Source: JBBRMY01 sp038230595
GTDB lineage: Bacteria > Bacteroidota > Ignavibacteria > Tepidaquicellales > Tepidaquicellaceae
Assembly (NCBI GenBank): GCA_038230595.1
Contig: JBBRMY010000031.1
Coordinates: forward strand, 1-20,599
Length of the DNA: 20,599 nt
Direction of reading: 5' to 3'
This document shows, one piece after another, positions 7,245-15,772 of the stretch. The translations under genes were made by a program, and so were the position numbers. Below the pieces are notes generated by a model. It was not told where the DNA came from. It saw nothing but the letters and a program-made list of their open reading frames with translations, and searched no databases. Position 1 is the stretch's first letter. Each line of letters starts with the position of its first letter.

Positions 7245-7273
7245 AGTATACCATAAATCAGTATGGTTGTCAA
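7245..7273 (-). promoter_or_regulatory. recA promoter with dyad in the spacer (candidate SOS operator)
   Basis: On the minus strand, TTGACA (7268-7273) and TATACT (7245-7250) are separated by exactly 17 bp, an almost perfect sigma-70 promoter ending 30 nt before the recA ATG. Its spacer is nearly filled by an inverted repeat, ACCATA-N6-TATGGT (7250-7267). A repressor dimer there would block polymerase. LexA is the natural suspect for recA, but LexA boxes vary by phylum and I cannot match this one to a known consensus. Confidence 0.75.
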
Positions 7274-7296
7274 GACTTTTATTTATTCTGTAAAAA

Positions 7297-10200
7297 TTAT
7301 GAGCATCCGCTTGTATCGCCGCACGTTACGCATTTCAAGCAAGTGCCATTCCTTACCATTGTTAAACTGCCGCAATTATGACAGACATCTCCGGTATAAC
7401 CTTTCATTTTTGCTTCGTTAACTTTTTCAAGATTATTTTTATTAACGACTTTTTCATTTACAGGAGTCACAGATTTTATTATAGTGCCTGATGAAGAACC
7501 GATAGGATCGGACTTTCTGTCGCTGCTCATTTCTTCAATTATTCTTTCTGCATAAACTTCCTCTTCATCAAAGTCCTCTTCCTGCTCAAGCTTTGCAAGA
7601 GCATCAATTGGAGAAGTTCTTACATCATCATGATGCTGGATATGCGAAAGATCATTTCTTCCAAGATAGGTAACTGCAAGCTCTCTGAAAAGATAATCAA
7701 TAATAGAGGTCGACATTTTTATATTCGGATTTCCCATTACAACGCCATTTGGCTCGAATCTGGTATAAACAAATGCATCAACAAATTCGTCAAGAGGAAC
7801 TCCATGCTGAAGTCCAAGTGAAATTGAAATTGCAAAGCAGTTCATTAAGCTTCTGAAGGCAGCTCCTTCTTTATGCATATCAATAAATATTTCTCCAAGC
7901 TGGCCATTCTCATATTCACCTGTTCTCAGGTAAACTGAATGCGTTCCGATCTTTGCTTTTTGAGTATAACCTTTTCTTCTGAACGGAAGCTTTCTTCTCT
8001 TAGCAATATACCTGTGAATAATTCTTTCTGCTACTTTAACAATGTCATTTGATTTTGACATTGCAAGATTATTCTCATTCACATCTTCTTCACTCATTAC
8101 ATAATCATCATCTTTCACAGAATTCAGAGGCTGTGAAAGCTTTGAGCCATCTCTGTATAATGCATTTGCCTTTAAGCAGCTCTTCCAGGAAAGCATATAT
8201 GCATTTTTCATATCTTCAACAGATGCTTCATTCGGAAGATTAATTGTTTTTGAAATTGCACCTGAAATAAAAGGCTGTGCAGCTGCCATCATTTTAATAT
8301 GAGCATCTGTCTGAATATATCTTGTTCCTTTTTTTCCGCATTTATTTGCGCAGTCAAAAATTGAGTAATGCTCATCCTTCAGATGAGGCGCCCCCTCTAC
8401 AGTCATTGCACCACAGACATAATCATTTGCTTCCTCAACCTGCTCTTTTGTAAAGCCAAGTTCTTTTAAAATATTCAGATTAGGATCATCAAGCTGCTCT
8501 TCAGAAAAGCCTAAAGCATTTTTACAAAATGCATTTCCCAAAGACCATTTATTGAAAGCAAAATTAATATCGAAAACTGATGGCAGAGATTTTTCTACAA
8601 TTGTAAGTACATCCTTTGTGAATCCTTTTGCAGAAAGTGTTCCTGCATTTATATGCGGGCAGCCAATAAGCGATCCGAATCCTTTTGTGTATTTAATAAT
8701 ATCATCAACTTCTTTAGGGTTATAACCGAGCTTTTTTAATGAAGGAGGAACAGATTCATTTATTATCTTAAAGTATCCGCCGCCTGCAAGCTTTTTGAAT
8801 TTTACCAATGCAAAATCAGGCTCAACACCTGTTGTATCGCAATCCATCAGCAATCCAATAGTGCCTGTGGGAGCAATTACAGTTACTTGCGCATTTCTGA
8901 ATCCATGCTTTTCTCCAAGCTCAAGAGCTTTATCTGCATCATTTCTTGCAGCTTCCAGAATATCATCAGGGCAATATTTTTTATTTATTCCTGTTGGTGT
9001 TATTGATAATCCTTCGTATTCATTACGGTCAGAATTGTATGCAGCTCGCCTGTGATTTCTTATAACTTTTAGCATTGTCTCCCTGTTCTCTTTATAATGC
9101 GGGAACGAGCCGAGCTCTTTTGACATTTCAGCTGAAGTTGCATATGAAGTCATATGAAGTATACATGTAAGTGCGCCAGTAATAGCGTAAGATTCTTTTG
9201 AATCATAAGCAATCCCTTGCACCATAAGAAGTGAACCGAGATTTGCATATCCAAGTCCGAGAGTTCTGTAATCATAAGAAAGCTGGGCAATTTCCCTACT
9301 TGGGAACTGAGCCATAAGAACACTTATCTCAAGAACAATTGTCCAGAGTCTTGATGCATGCCTGTATTTATCAATATTAAATTTTTGCTTTTCAGCATCA
9401 TAAAATTTTACAAGATTCAGCGAAGCAAGGTTGCATGCAGTATCGTCAAGGAACATATATTCCGAACATGGATTTGAAGCCTTTATAGCCCCACCTGCAG
9501 GACAAGTATGCCACTCATTTATAGTGGTATGATATTGAATTCCGGGATCAGCCGAAGCCCATGCGGAGTATCCGATGTCTTCCCAAAGCTCTCTGGCTTT
9601 AATAGTTTTTTTCGGCTTAGGTGATCTTTTTTCTTTATCAGCCTTTTTTAATTCTGTTCTCCAGTATAAACTCCAGTCCTTATCATCTAGAACGCATTCC
9701 ATAAATTCGTTTGTTACTCTTATACTGTTATTGGAATTCTGACCTGATACAGTAAGGTATGCTTCTGAATCCCAGTTAGTATCGTAAACCGGAATATCAA
9801 TTTCCTTAAAGCCTAACTTTGATAAATGAATAACTCTCTCTATATAATTTTCAGGTATATAAACTTTTCTTGCATCTAAAATTGCCTGACCTAATTGCTT
9901 ATTTGTCTTTCTGTCGAAGCAATCATTTTCCGGATGAACAGTATTGCAGGCTTTCATTATTCTGTTCAGATGAATATTCAAAAGCTTAGAACCGGTTACA
10001 ATTGAAGCAACTTTTTCTTCTTCCTTAACTTTCCAGTTCACGAATTCCACAATATCCGGATGATCTACATCAAGAGTTACCATCTTTGCAGCACGTCGTG
10101 TAGTACCGCCTGATTTAATTGCTCCTGCGCTTCTGTCGCCAATTCTCAGGAAAGACATTAATCCTGAAGATCTGCCGCCGCCGCTTAAAGGCTCGCCTTC

Positions 10201-12114
10201 ACCTCTTAAATTTGAAAAGTTAGAACCTGTACCTGAACCGTACTTGAAGAGTCTTGCTTCTCTTACCCAGAGATCCATAATTCCGCCTTCTTTTACAAGG
10301 TCATCAGATACAGACTGTATAAAACAATTATGAACGACAACTCCATTTGCGGAAAACTTTGATGACTCAGTTTGAATATCGTAAACTTCTCTCTCACCTA
10401 TGTAATCTATTGAAACTACTTCTTCTTCTGACAGAGTTTGCTTTTCATTATCAACTATTCTTATGCCATCTAAAGAGCCGGAAAGTTTTTTAAGCTTTTC
10501 CATTTTACCGAAAGAAATAAAATCGATTATCTCTTCAAACTTTATTATCTCTGACTGATACTTTATAGATAACTGATAGGAGAACTTCCTGTTATTTCTT
10601 TGATCTTTTATAATAGAAACACCTGAATAAATTCCAAGACTTAAAAGAAGGATCTGAACATCGTTGGCAAGCTGCTCTGACTGAACAGTAAGGACAACAT
10701 CACCTTTATCAATTTCATTTTTAATTCTTACACCACCATCTGTCTGAAAAAGACTTTTTAAAAATTCAGTTTTTTCCGACTTTGTACCTTTGAATATTTT
10801 TGAAGAAATATTTAAAATGCCGGGATGAACATTGAGACCGTATTCTTTTGCAAACTTAACAGCTGTCTTAGTATTTGATCTTATTATCCTGTGAGCTTTA
10901 ATTCCTTTTCCTGTTTCAGTCTTGTAAAGTCCGAAGATCGTTTCAAAAAGACCGGTAACAAAATTATATTCTTCATCATTGGTTGTTGTTGCAGAAATAT
11001 ATCCGCCATTTAGCTCAGAGTAAATTCCGTCACCTGATATCCAGCCGGCAAGAGCAGCTTTAGCAGCTTCAATACTTTTAGGGATTTCTTTTTCAGGAAG
11101 AGGGTTTTTCAGATTATTGTTTACTTCAAGACTTCCGTTCTCATTTATAGTCCATGAATTATTCTGAGCATTTTCTGTAAGCAGAGCATCAAGCTTTATC
11201 TCTTCACCTCTGTCATAAACAAGAGCGTTCTGCTGAACTTTCTTTCCGATGATCGCTTTTAGCTCATTCCATTCATATGTACCTCCGTCTATTAATCTTT
11301 TATCGGATGTATATATCAGATGATCATCTGTGAATTCAATATAATTTCCGTTCTTAAAAGTAGCTCGGTACACTGAGCGGATACCATTATTTTTCACAGC
11401 CAGAACTTCAGACATTGCGGTGCCGTCAAAAACTTTTAAGCCTGTTAAATTATTTTCAACTATTTCTGAAATTTCAAAGATGCCTTTATCTGTAAAAAGC
11501 TTTGTGTTCCCTGTTGCACATGCATGCGGCTGTGGATGAGTGTATGCATCTTCGGAAGTAGTGAGCTCTCCCGTGTGTGGATCAACATAGAAATGACCTT
11601 GCGAAGGACCAGTAATTCCATAAGCCCAGTTAAGACCGGTATTAAACCACTGAGGTGAATTCGGAGCAGCTATTTGCATAGCGAGCATAAAGCAAAGCTC
11701 CTGATAAAAATTTACCGCGTCTTCTTCTTTTTCAAAATATTTATGCTTCCATCCCCAGTAAGTCCAGCATCCTGCAAGCCTGTGGAAAACTTCTCTTGAA
11801 TCAGTTTCAGATATATTTCTCTCTTCCTCTGCAATATCATTTAGCCTGGCTTCATCAGGTTCTGATTTCCAGAGCCATTCGGGAACGCCTGCTTCCTTTA
11901 CTTTTTTAAGAAACTTCGGAACACCTGCTTTACGGAAATATTTCTGAGCAAGAATATCGGTAGCTACCTGAGACCAGTGATTAGGCACGAGGATATCTAT
12001 CATCTGAAATACTATAGATCCGTCGGGGTTGCGGATAATTGAAGTGCGCTTTTCAAATTCTATTGATTCAAAAGCTGTCTTACCTTTATCAGTAAAGAGT
12101 CTTTTTATTTTCAT
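7297..12114 (-). CDS. nrdJ: Adenosylcobalamin-dependent (class II) ribonucleotide reductase, intein-containing precursor
   Basis: 1605 residues; removing the 398-residue intein leaves 1207, the normal size of large NrdJ enzymes. It reduces ribonucleotides to deoxyribonucleotides using a radical from adenosylcobalamin, so it needs no oxygen. The first redox cysteine is C597 (HAC-FIQSV once spliced). SNPCSEY has N881, C883 (thiyl-radical cysteine) and E885. The partner redox cysteine is C894 in TACNLASLNL, 11 residues on, the same spacing as Thermotoga NrdJ. Further motifs are SGGTTRRAAKMVTLDVDHPD (669-688) and VIAPTGTIGLL. The C-terminus carries a cysteine-rich segment (CHNC, CLKC, CGDTSGC) as in other NrdJ proteins, probably for re-reduction or zinc binding. 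No cobalamin riboswitch or NrdR box pair was recognised upstream. The 82-bp gap to recA holds the recA promoter. Confidence 0.97.
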   Translation of the reverse strand: MKIKRLFTDKGKTAFESIEFEKRTSIIRNPDGSIVFQMIDILVPNHWSQVATDILAQKYFRKAGVPKFLKKVKEAGVPEWLWKSEPDEARLNDIAEEERNISETDSREVFHRLAGCWTYWGWKHKYFEKEEDAVNFYQELCFMLAMQIAAPNSPQWFNTGLNWAYGITGPSQGHFYVDPHTGELTTSEDAYTHPQPHACATGNTKLFTDKGIFEISEIVENNLTGLKVFDGTAMSEVLAVKNNGIRSVYRATFKNGNYIEFTDDHLIYTSDKRLIDGGTYEWNELKAIIGKKVQQNALVYDRGEEIKLDALLTENAQNNSWTINENGSLEVNNNLKNPLPEKEIPKSIEAAKAALAGWISGDGIYSELNGGYISATTTNDEEYNFVTGLFETIFGLYKTETGKGIKAHRIIRSNTKTAVKFAKEYGLNVHPGILNISSKIFKGTKSEKTEFLKSLFQTDGGVRIKNEIDKGDVVLTVQSEQLANDVQILLLSLGIYSGVSIIKDQRNNRKFSYQLSIKYQSEIIKFEEIIDFISFGKMEKLKKLSGSLDGIRIVDNEKQTLSEEEVVSIDYIGEREVYDIQTESSKFSANGVVVHNCFIQSVSDDLVKEGGIMDLWVREARLFKYGSGTGSNFSNLRGEGEPLSGGGRSSGLMSFLRIGDRSAGAIKSGGTTRRAAKMVTLDVDHPDIVEFVNWKVKEEEKVASIVTGSKLLNIHLNRIMKACNTVHPENDCFDRKTNKQLGQAILDARKVYIPENYIERVIHLSKLGFKEIDIPVYDTNWDSEAYLTVSGQNSNNSIRVTNEFMECVLDDKDWSLYWRTELKKADKEKRSPKPKKTIKARELWEDIGYSAWASADPGIQYHTTINEWHTCPAGGAIKASNPCSEYMFLDDTACNLASLNLVKFYDAEKQKFNIDKYRHASRLWTIVLEISVLMAQFPSREIAQLSYDYRTLGLGYANLGSLLMVQGIAYDSKESYAITGALTCILHMTSYATSAEMSKELGSFPHYKENRETMLKVIRNHRRAAYNSDRNEYEGLSITPTGINKKYCPDDILEAARNDADKALELGEKHGFRNAQVTVIAPTGTIGLLMDCDTTGVEPDFALVKFKKLAGGGYFKIINESVPPSLKKLGYNPKEVDDIIKYTKGFGSLIGCPHINAGTLSAKGFTKDVLTIVEKSLPSVFDINFAFNKWSLGNAFCKNALGFSEEQLDDPNLNILKELGFTKEQVEEANDYVCGAMTVEGAPHLKDEHYSIFDCANKCGKKGTRYIQTDAHIKMMAAAQPFISGAISKTINLPNEASVEDMKNAYMLSWKSCLKANALYRDGSKLSQPLNSVKDDDYVMSEEDVNENNLAMSKSNDIVKVAERIIHRYIAKRRKLPFRRKGYTQKAKIGTHSVYLRTGEYENGQLGEIFIDMHKEGAAFRSLMNCFAISISLGLQHGVPLDEFVDAFVYTRFEPNGVVMGNPNIKMSTSIIDYLFRELAVTYLGRNDLSHIQHHDDVRTSPIDALAKLEQEEDFDEEEVYAERIIEEMSSDRKSDPIGSSSGTIIKSVTPVNEKVVNKNNLEKVNEAKMKGYTGDVCHNCGSLTMVRNGTCLKCVTCGDTSGCS
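10327..11520 (-). mobile_element. Intein with LAGLIDADG homing endonuclease inside nrdJ
   Basis: Residues 199-596 of the nrdJ product interrupt the conserved ribonucleotide reductase sequence HAC-FIQSV. The insert begins with Cys199 (CATGNTKLFTDKG, block A). Block B is FTDDHLIYT (T262, H265). Two endonuclease motifs follow: ALAGWISGDG at 354-363 and LKSLFQTDGG at 452-461, with acidic residues D362 and D459. It ends with VYDIQTESS (block F) and FSANGVVVHN (block G, His595-Asn596), followed by the +1 extein residue Cys597. All residues for standard class 1 splicing are present, and both endonuclease aspartates are kept, so splicing and homing may both be active. It is one continuous frame with its host gene. 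Confidence 0.95.
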
Positions 12115-12702
12115 TAAATAATGTAGGGATTAAAAATTTGTAAAATTTTTATTAAATAATTTTATTGTTAGTATTATTAAAAAATAAAACCTGGAAATAC
12201 TTTGGAAAAAACTTTGATATTGGAGTCAATGAGTTTTGTAAACTGAATTCTGTCGGATGTGTTTTTATAGGATAGAACATGAAGTGCATTGCACTTTTTT
12301 CGGCTCGGGATGGTGTCAACTGTATTTATAATCTGGTTATTTCAAATTATTAGAATTATACCTTAAATGCAAACAACTTTAAAAAATATACAGGTTGCTA
12401 TTTTAAAAAATGTTTTTATTTTACAGAACATTTTGCAGAAGGTATTTAACTGAAAAAATAAGATATAAAAATTAAGAAAATTATTTTGCAGGAAGCCGAA
12501 GCTTTCATAAAACACTCGATTTTTATCGGTTTTAAAACGAAGTGAATACTTCCTTGAAAATACCTATGAAAAAGTTTTTATACCTAACTTTTACCTAAAT
12601 GAATTTTATTGTTTTGCATTTGAAATCCATAAAATTGACAACTCTTTTCTGAATTTTCCTTTATCAGCTATATTCATAACTTCTATTAAATAATTAAATC
12701 AT
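12115..12702. other. Divergent AT-rich intergenic region, no gene seen
   Basis: This 588-bp gap separates nrdJ (-) from the DUF1572 gene (+). I see no coding frame, tRNA or riboswitch core. Small hairpins occur at 12282-12300 (AAGTGC-ATT-GCACTT and a T-run), 12491-12506 (GGAAGC-CGAA-GCTTTC, one G-U pair) and 12539-12552 (GAAGT/ACTTC). A TTGACA at 12635-12640 points toward the plus-strand gene, but no good -10 box stands at 16-18 bp. Promoters for both flanking genes must lie here. Confidence 0.5.
12282..12300 (+). terminator. Hairpin with T-run in the nrdJ/DUF1572 gap
   Basis: AAGTGC (12282-12287), loop ATT, GCACTT (12291-12296), continuing as a T-run to 12300. It has the form of a small intrinsic terminator on the plus strand although no gene is seen immediately upstream of it. 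It may be a leader attenuator, the end of a small RNA, or simply a palindromic repeat. Confidence 0.35.
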
Positions 12703-13239
12703 ATGCTTGCTCAAACATATCTTGATTCGATCAAAAAAGAATTTATAAACACAAAAAGACTTGCAGACAAGGCAATGGCACAGATAAGTGATGAAGATTT
12801 TTTCTTTGAACCTAACAGCCAGTCGAACAGTATAGCTACAATCATAAAGCATATGCACGGAAATATGATATCAAGATGGACTGACTTCCGCACAACTGAT
12901 GGAGAAAAGCCTACCCGAAACCGTGATACAGAATTTGAGCAGATATTTTATACTGACAAGGATGACTTTCTGGAAAAGTGGGAGGAAGGATGGAAATGCT
13001 TTTTTGATGCACTGAACTCCGTTCAGCCTGACGAGCTTGAAAATAAAATTTATATACGTGGAGAAGAATATACAATTCTCGGAGCTCTTGAAAGACAGGT
13101 TGCACATTACGGATATCACGCAGGGCAGATAGTTTATCTTGCAAGATTTCTTGCAAAAAAGAACTGGGTATCACTTTCAATTCCTCGGGGAAAATCTGAA
13201 GAATTCAATAAGGATTTTTTTGAAAAGCAGAAGAAATGA
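12703..13239 (+). CDS. DUF1572 family protein (DinB/YfiT-like four-helix metal protein)
   Basis: 178 residues, full length for the family. The pattern LDSIKKEF at the start, NSIATIIKHMHGNMISRWTDF (42-62), the TTDGEKPTRNRDTEF loop (64-78), and RQVAHYGYHAGQIVYLAR (131-148) with a terminal LSIPRGKSEEFN is that of DUF1572, a branch of the DinB superfamily. The likely metal ligands are H50, H135 and H139, the usual three-histidine site. Members are cytoplasmic four-helix bundles; some relatives are thiol-dependent transferases, but no reaction is known for this branch. The next gene on the same strand starts 60 nt downstream. No Shine-Dalgarno sequence is evident. Confidence 0.88.
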   Translation: MLAQTYLDSIKKEFINTKRLADKAMAQISDEDFFFEPNSQSNSIATIIKHMHGNMISRWTDFRTTDGEKPTRNRDTEFEQIFYTDKDDFLEKWEEGWKCFFDALNSVQPDELENKIYIRGEEYTILGALERQVAHYGYHAGQIVYLARFLAKKNWVSLSIPRGKSEEFNKDFFEKQKK

Positions 13240-13299
13240 TTTTTAAAATAAATGCGCATACAGGCAGATCACAATTAAAGAATAATATAATAGAATAAA

Positions 13300-14055
13300 A
13301 TGAACAAGATCGCATTAGTAACCGGCGGGAGCCGTGGATTAGGAAAAGATATGGCTCTGAGGCTGGCAGAAAAAGGAAATGATGTAATAATTACTTACCA
13401 CACAAAGAAAGAAGAGGCTGGTGAAGTGGTAAATAAAATAAGATCTATGGGGAGAGGGGCTTCATGCCTGCATCTCGATATGTCGGACTTCAATTTATTG
13501 GACGGATTTATAAAAAATATTTCAAAAACACTTCTGGAAGTTTTTGAAACTGATAAATTTGATTTTCTGATCAACAATGCGGGAATGGGGGCGACGATAC
13601 CATTTGTACAGGTAACTGAAGAAGACTTTGACAGGTTTTTGAATGTTCATTATAAAGGAGTTTATTTCCTGATTCAAAAAGCTTTAGCGATAATGAATGA
13701 CAATGGAAGCATAATAAATATTTCAAGCGGAACTACCCGGTTCGCTATTCCGGGTTATTCAATTTATTCATCAATGAAAGGAGCCATCGAGGTTCTTTCA
13801 AGAAATCTTGCAAAAGAGTTGGGTCCAAGAAAGATAACTGTTAATGTAGTTGCACCAGGTCCAATTGAAACAGATTTCAATAATGCTGCGATCAGAAGCA
13901 ATCCGCAGTCTAAAACATTTCTCTCAGCACAAACTGCCTTAGGAAGAGTAGGTGCTGCAGAAGATATCGGCGGTGTTGTTGCTTTTCTTTGCAGTGATGA
14001 TGCTAAATGGATTAACGGACAGAGGATAGAAGTTACAGGCGGAATAAATCTGTAG
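13300..14055 (+). CDS. Short-chain dehydrogenase/reductase (SDR) family oxidoreductase
   Basis: 251 residues, a classical SDR. The N-terminal Rossmann fold has the cofactor motif TGGSRGLG at 8-15. NNAG stands at 92-95. The catalytic residues are S143 (INISSG), Y156 and K160 (YSSMK), and a PG motif follows (VAPGPIETDF). A Thr/Tyr-His after the second strand (ITYHTKKEE) with no acidic residue suggests NADP(H) rather than NAD(H) preference, an inference. The closing NGQRIEVTGGINL is typical of FabG-like and other reductases. It could be a FabG-type 3-oxoacyl reductase or a broad-substrate ketoreductase; with no fatty-acid synthesis genes nearby, the substrate stays open. Confidence 0.93.
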   Translation: MNKIALVTGGSRGLGKDMALRLAEKGNDVIITYHTKKEEAGEVVNKIRSMGRGASCLHLDMSDFNLLDGFIKNISKTLLEVFETDKFDFLINNAGMGATIPFVQVTEEDFDRFLNVHYKGVYFLIQKALAIMNDNGSIINISSGTTRFAIPGYSIYSSMKGAIEVLSRNLAKELGPRKITVNVVAPGPIETDFNNAAIRSNPQSKTFLSAQTALGRVGAAEDIGGVVAFLCSDDAKWINGQRIEVTGGINL

Positions 14056-14158
14056 AATTTTAATGTTGCAGCGAGTTAAATTTATGTGGAATAAGTCTGT
14101 TAGAATTAATAGTTTGAACTATATATTCTTTTACTGACTTAAACTATAAAAGATTAAA

Positions 14159-14545
14159 ATGGAAAAAGTTAAATATAAGCAGCAATCGATCGATATCTTA
14201 ACAATGATCGTTAGTATTTTTTTATTTTTAGAAGGGGTATGGGGGCTATTCAGTCCGGTTGTATTCGGTATTTTTTCTACAAACATGTTACATGCTGTGA
14301 TACATTTAGCACTTGGCGCAACGGGTATATTTCTTTCAGCAAGAGCACGGTCACGGGAGTTTGCTGTATTTCTTGGAGCTCTTCTTTTGCTTGTAGGGAT
14401 TCTATATTACATACCGGACATAGGCGATCTGGTAGTTAAACTATTAAATTTAAATAGTTCTGTAGCCGTTTTTAATATAATTGTAGGAGTAGTTTTATTG
14501 TCAATATGTTTACCATCAACACTGAGAAATTCAAATCAGAAGTAG
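14159..14545 (+). CDS. Small four-helix membrane protein (DUF4383-like)
   Basis: 128 residues with four predicted membrane helices: about 11-30, 43-61, 68-86 and 101-119. The signature HAVIHLALGATGIFLSAR (45-62) in the second helix and the overall layout (EGVWGLFSP between helices 1 and 2, a short polar linker RARSREF, then IPDIGDLVV) match the DUF4383 type of small membrane proteins, whose function is unknown. The N-terminus is charged and cytoplasmic by the positive-inside rule. It stands 103 nt after the SDR gene and converges on the 97-aa gene. Confidence 0.8.
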   Translation: MEKVKYKQQSIDILTMIVSIFLFLEGVWGLFSPVVFGIFSTNMLHAVIHLALGATGIFLSARARSREFAVFLGALLLLVGILYYIPDIGDLVVKLLNLNSSVAVFNIIVGVVLLSICLPSTLRNSNQK

Positions 14546-14577
14546 TTAAAAAAAGTTTTATATTTAAAATGTAAAAT

Positions 14578-14871
14578 TTAAGAAGTTAAAAAAGATGAGA
14601 AGGTTGATCTTACATTTTCAATAAAATAATGAGGATTTGTTGATTGAATTGTTGTCCAAACATCCAGGTTAGATTTGGATAAAATTAACAATTCAACTTG
14701 ATCTTCCTTTCCATCGTAATTTATTTTAACATTTCTACCTTTGATACGATATAACAATGATCCTGAACCAAAAGAATTTGCATAGTAGTGACTTTCCAAC
14801 AGTTCAAGTTTAAAATCTATTTCTATTTGCTCTTCGAATTTTTCTTTAATTTGATCAAACATCATACTCAT
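14578..14871 (-). CDS. Hypothetical protein, 97 aa
   Basis: No family recognised. The N-terminal third is amphipathic helix (FDQIKEKFEEQIEIDFKLELLE); the remainder reads as beta strands (SGSLLYRIKGRNVKINYD, VELLILSKSNLDVWTTI) closing with a short helix (FIENVRSTFSSFLTS). It has no signal peptide and no membrane segment. The chosen ATG is preceded by AGAGGTG at a proper distance, the only Shine-Dalgarno-like site noticed in the window, but that sequence is also the last codons of the degenerate gene fragment just upstream, whose TAA ends one base before this ATG. Small proteins of this layout include immunity-type proteins; nothing here supports that further. Confidence 0.6.
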   Translation of the reverse strand: MSMMFDQIKEKFEEQIEIDFKLELLESHYYANSFGSGSLLYRIKGRNVKINYDGKEDQVELLILSKSNLDVWTTIQSTNPHYFIENVRSTFSSFLTS

Positions 14872-14872
14872 A

Positions 14873-14998
14873 TTACACCTCTACTCCCAGCACAGCATCC
14901 TGAAGGCTACCGTTGGAGTGCTTATAAAAAGGTATTCCGCGGATCGAGATAACGTTATAAGTTAATTCATATCTGAAGATTTTTATTGTGTCCATGCA
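14873..14998 (-). pseudogene. Degenerate duplicate of the 3' end of the 202-aa zinc-ribbon gene
   Basis: Read on the minus strand, this stretch encodes DTIKIFRYELTYNVISI, then IPFYKHSNGSLQDAVLGVEV and a stop, against DTMKTFGYEITYNDISI, then IPFYKHSNGSLQDAVLGVEL at the end of the gene at 15882-16490. By eye about 85% of roughly 118 bases match, with the frame kept. Upstream of DT the copy lacks 15 bases (five codons) present in the parent, and beyond about 14998 similarity is lost. The zinc ribbon and the rest of the gene are absent. A 40-codon open frame with an ATG remains but is probably not a functional gene. Confidence 0.85.
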
Positions 14999-15100
14999 GA
15001 TCAAGGAAAGTAGGAGAATTTTTCTAAGAAAATTTTTTTGGAAGAGTAAAAATTAAATATCAAGCAGATACAAATTATGCATAACCGATCCACATTCTTT

Positions 15101-15772
15101 TTATTTACAAATAACAGCAGAGCCGCATCCATCACTTAAGGGAAAATATCCTATTTCATTTTCTTCGCAGAATTTAATTACTGCCTGACGAGCTCCTTTA
15201 TATCCTGCATTATTAAAATCATGAATAAAAATATATCCTCCGCGATTTAACAAAGGATAAAAATACTTTAAGCCCTCATAGATCGGCTGATAAAGATCTG
15301 TATCGATACTTACAAATATAAATTTATCGTTAACTCCTTCTGCAGTACCCGGGAAAAAACCTTTTTTCACTATACAATTCCCGGGGGTAGTCATTCTTCC
15401 TAATACATATTCTACATTTGTATCTGAAAAATCCTGTGTACCGGTTGAATAATTGTTTTGCTTATCAAGGTCAATATCTTTTTGTTTAAATCCTTCAAAT
15501 GTATCAAACAAATAAAGAATTCTTTCAGGAAAAGCCTGATGGATCTTAACTGCAAAATCTCCTTTATAAACCCCAAGCTCTGCCACGTTTCCCTCGAGCT
15601 GTCTGGTATAAATTTCTTCCGAGATCAGATCCAATGAAGACATTCTTACATAGTCCATTCTATCTGTAATATCGATCCGTCTTTTTCTACCTAAAAGCCT
15701 CATTGTATGTGTAACAAACAATCCTCTTGAAAGGAAAATGCTTTGTATTAAATGAATAATTTTTCTTTTCAT
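15101..15772 (-). CDS. TylF/macrocin O-methyltransferase-like class I SAM methyltransferase
   Basis: 223 residues. TylF-type enzymes methylate hydroxyls of sugars or polyketides using S-adenosylmethionine and a divalent metal. Seen here: the entry helix YVRMSSLDLISEEIY (41-55), SAM motif I AELGVYKGDFAVKI (64-77), DTFEGF (90-95), a GRMTTP / IVKKGFFPGT segment (about 126-143), FVSIDTDLYQPIYEGLKYF (153-171) and the metal-binding IHDFNN (183-188). The N-terminal residues 1-35 are basic and partly hydrophobic (KIIHLIQSIFLSRGLFVTHT), as in methyltransferases tied to glycan or surface polysaccharide synthesis; no membrane helix is certain. It sits between a gene and a degenerate copy of that gene's end, so it may have arrived by insertion. 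Confidence 0.87.
   Translation of the reverse strand: MKRKIIHLIQSIFLSRGLFVTHTMRLLGRKRRIDITDRMDYVRMSSLDLISEEIYTRQLEGNVAELGVYKGDFAVKIHQAFPERILYLFDTFEGFKQKDIDLDKQNNYSTGTQDFSDTNVEYVLGRMTTPGNCIVKKGFFPGTAEGVNDKFIFVSIDTDLYQPIYEGLKYFYPLLNRGGYIFIHDFNNAGYKGARQAVIKFCEENEIGYFPLSDGCGSAVICK

Noticed and set aside
8795..9055. Plus-strand frame of 86 codons opposite nrdJ
   Set aside because: Antisense shadow within a strongly conserved coding region; no start signal or family match.
10327..11520. Separate homing endonuclease gene or a split/frameshifted nrdJ
   Set aside because: The insert is in frame with both halves of nrdJ and carries complete splice motifs, so it is an intein, not an intron-borne or free-standing gene.
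12635..12674. Promoter TTGACA / TATATT for the DUF1572 gene
   Set aside because: The spacer is 28 bp, far outside the usual range; only the -35-like box was noted.
12115..12702. Cobalamin riboswitch or NrdR boxes before nrdJ
   Set aside because: No B12-box-like core and no paired NrdR-type sites could be found by reading; the region is only AT-rich with small hairpins.
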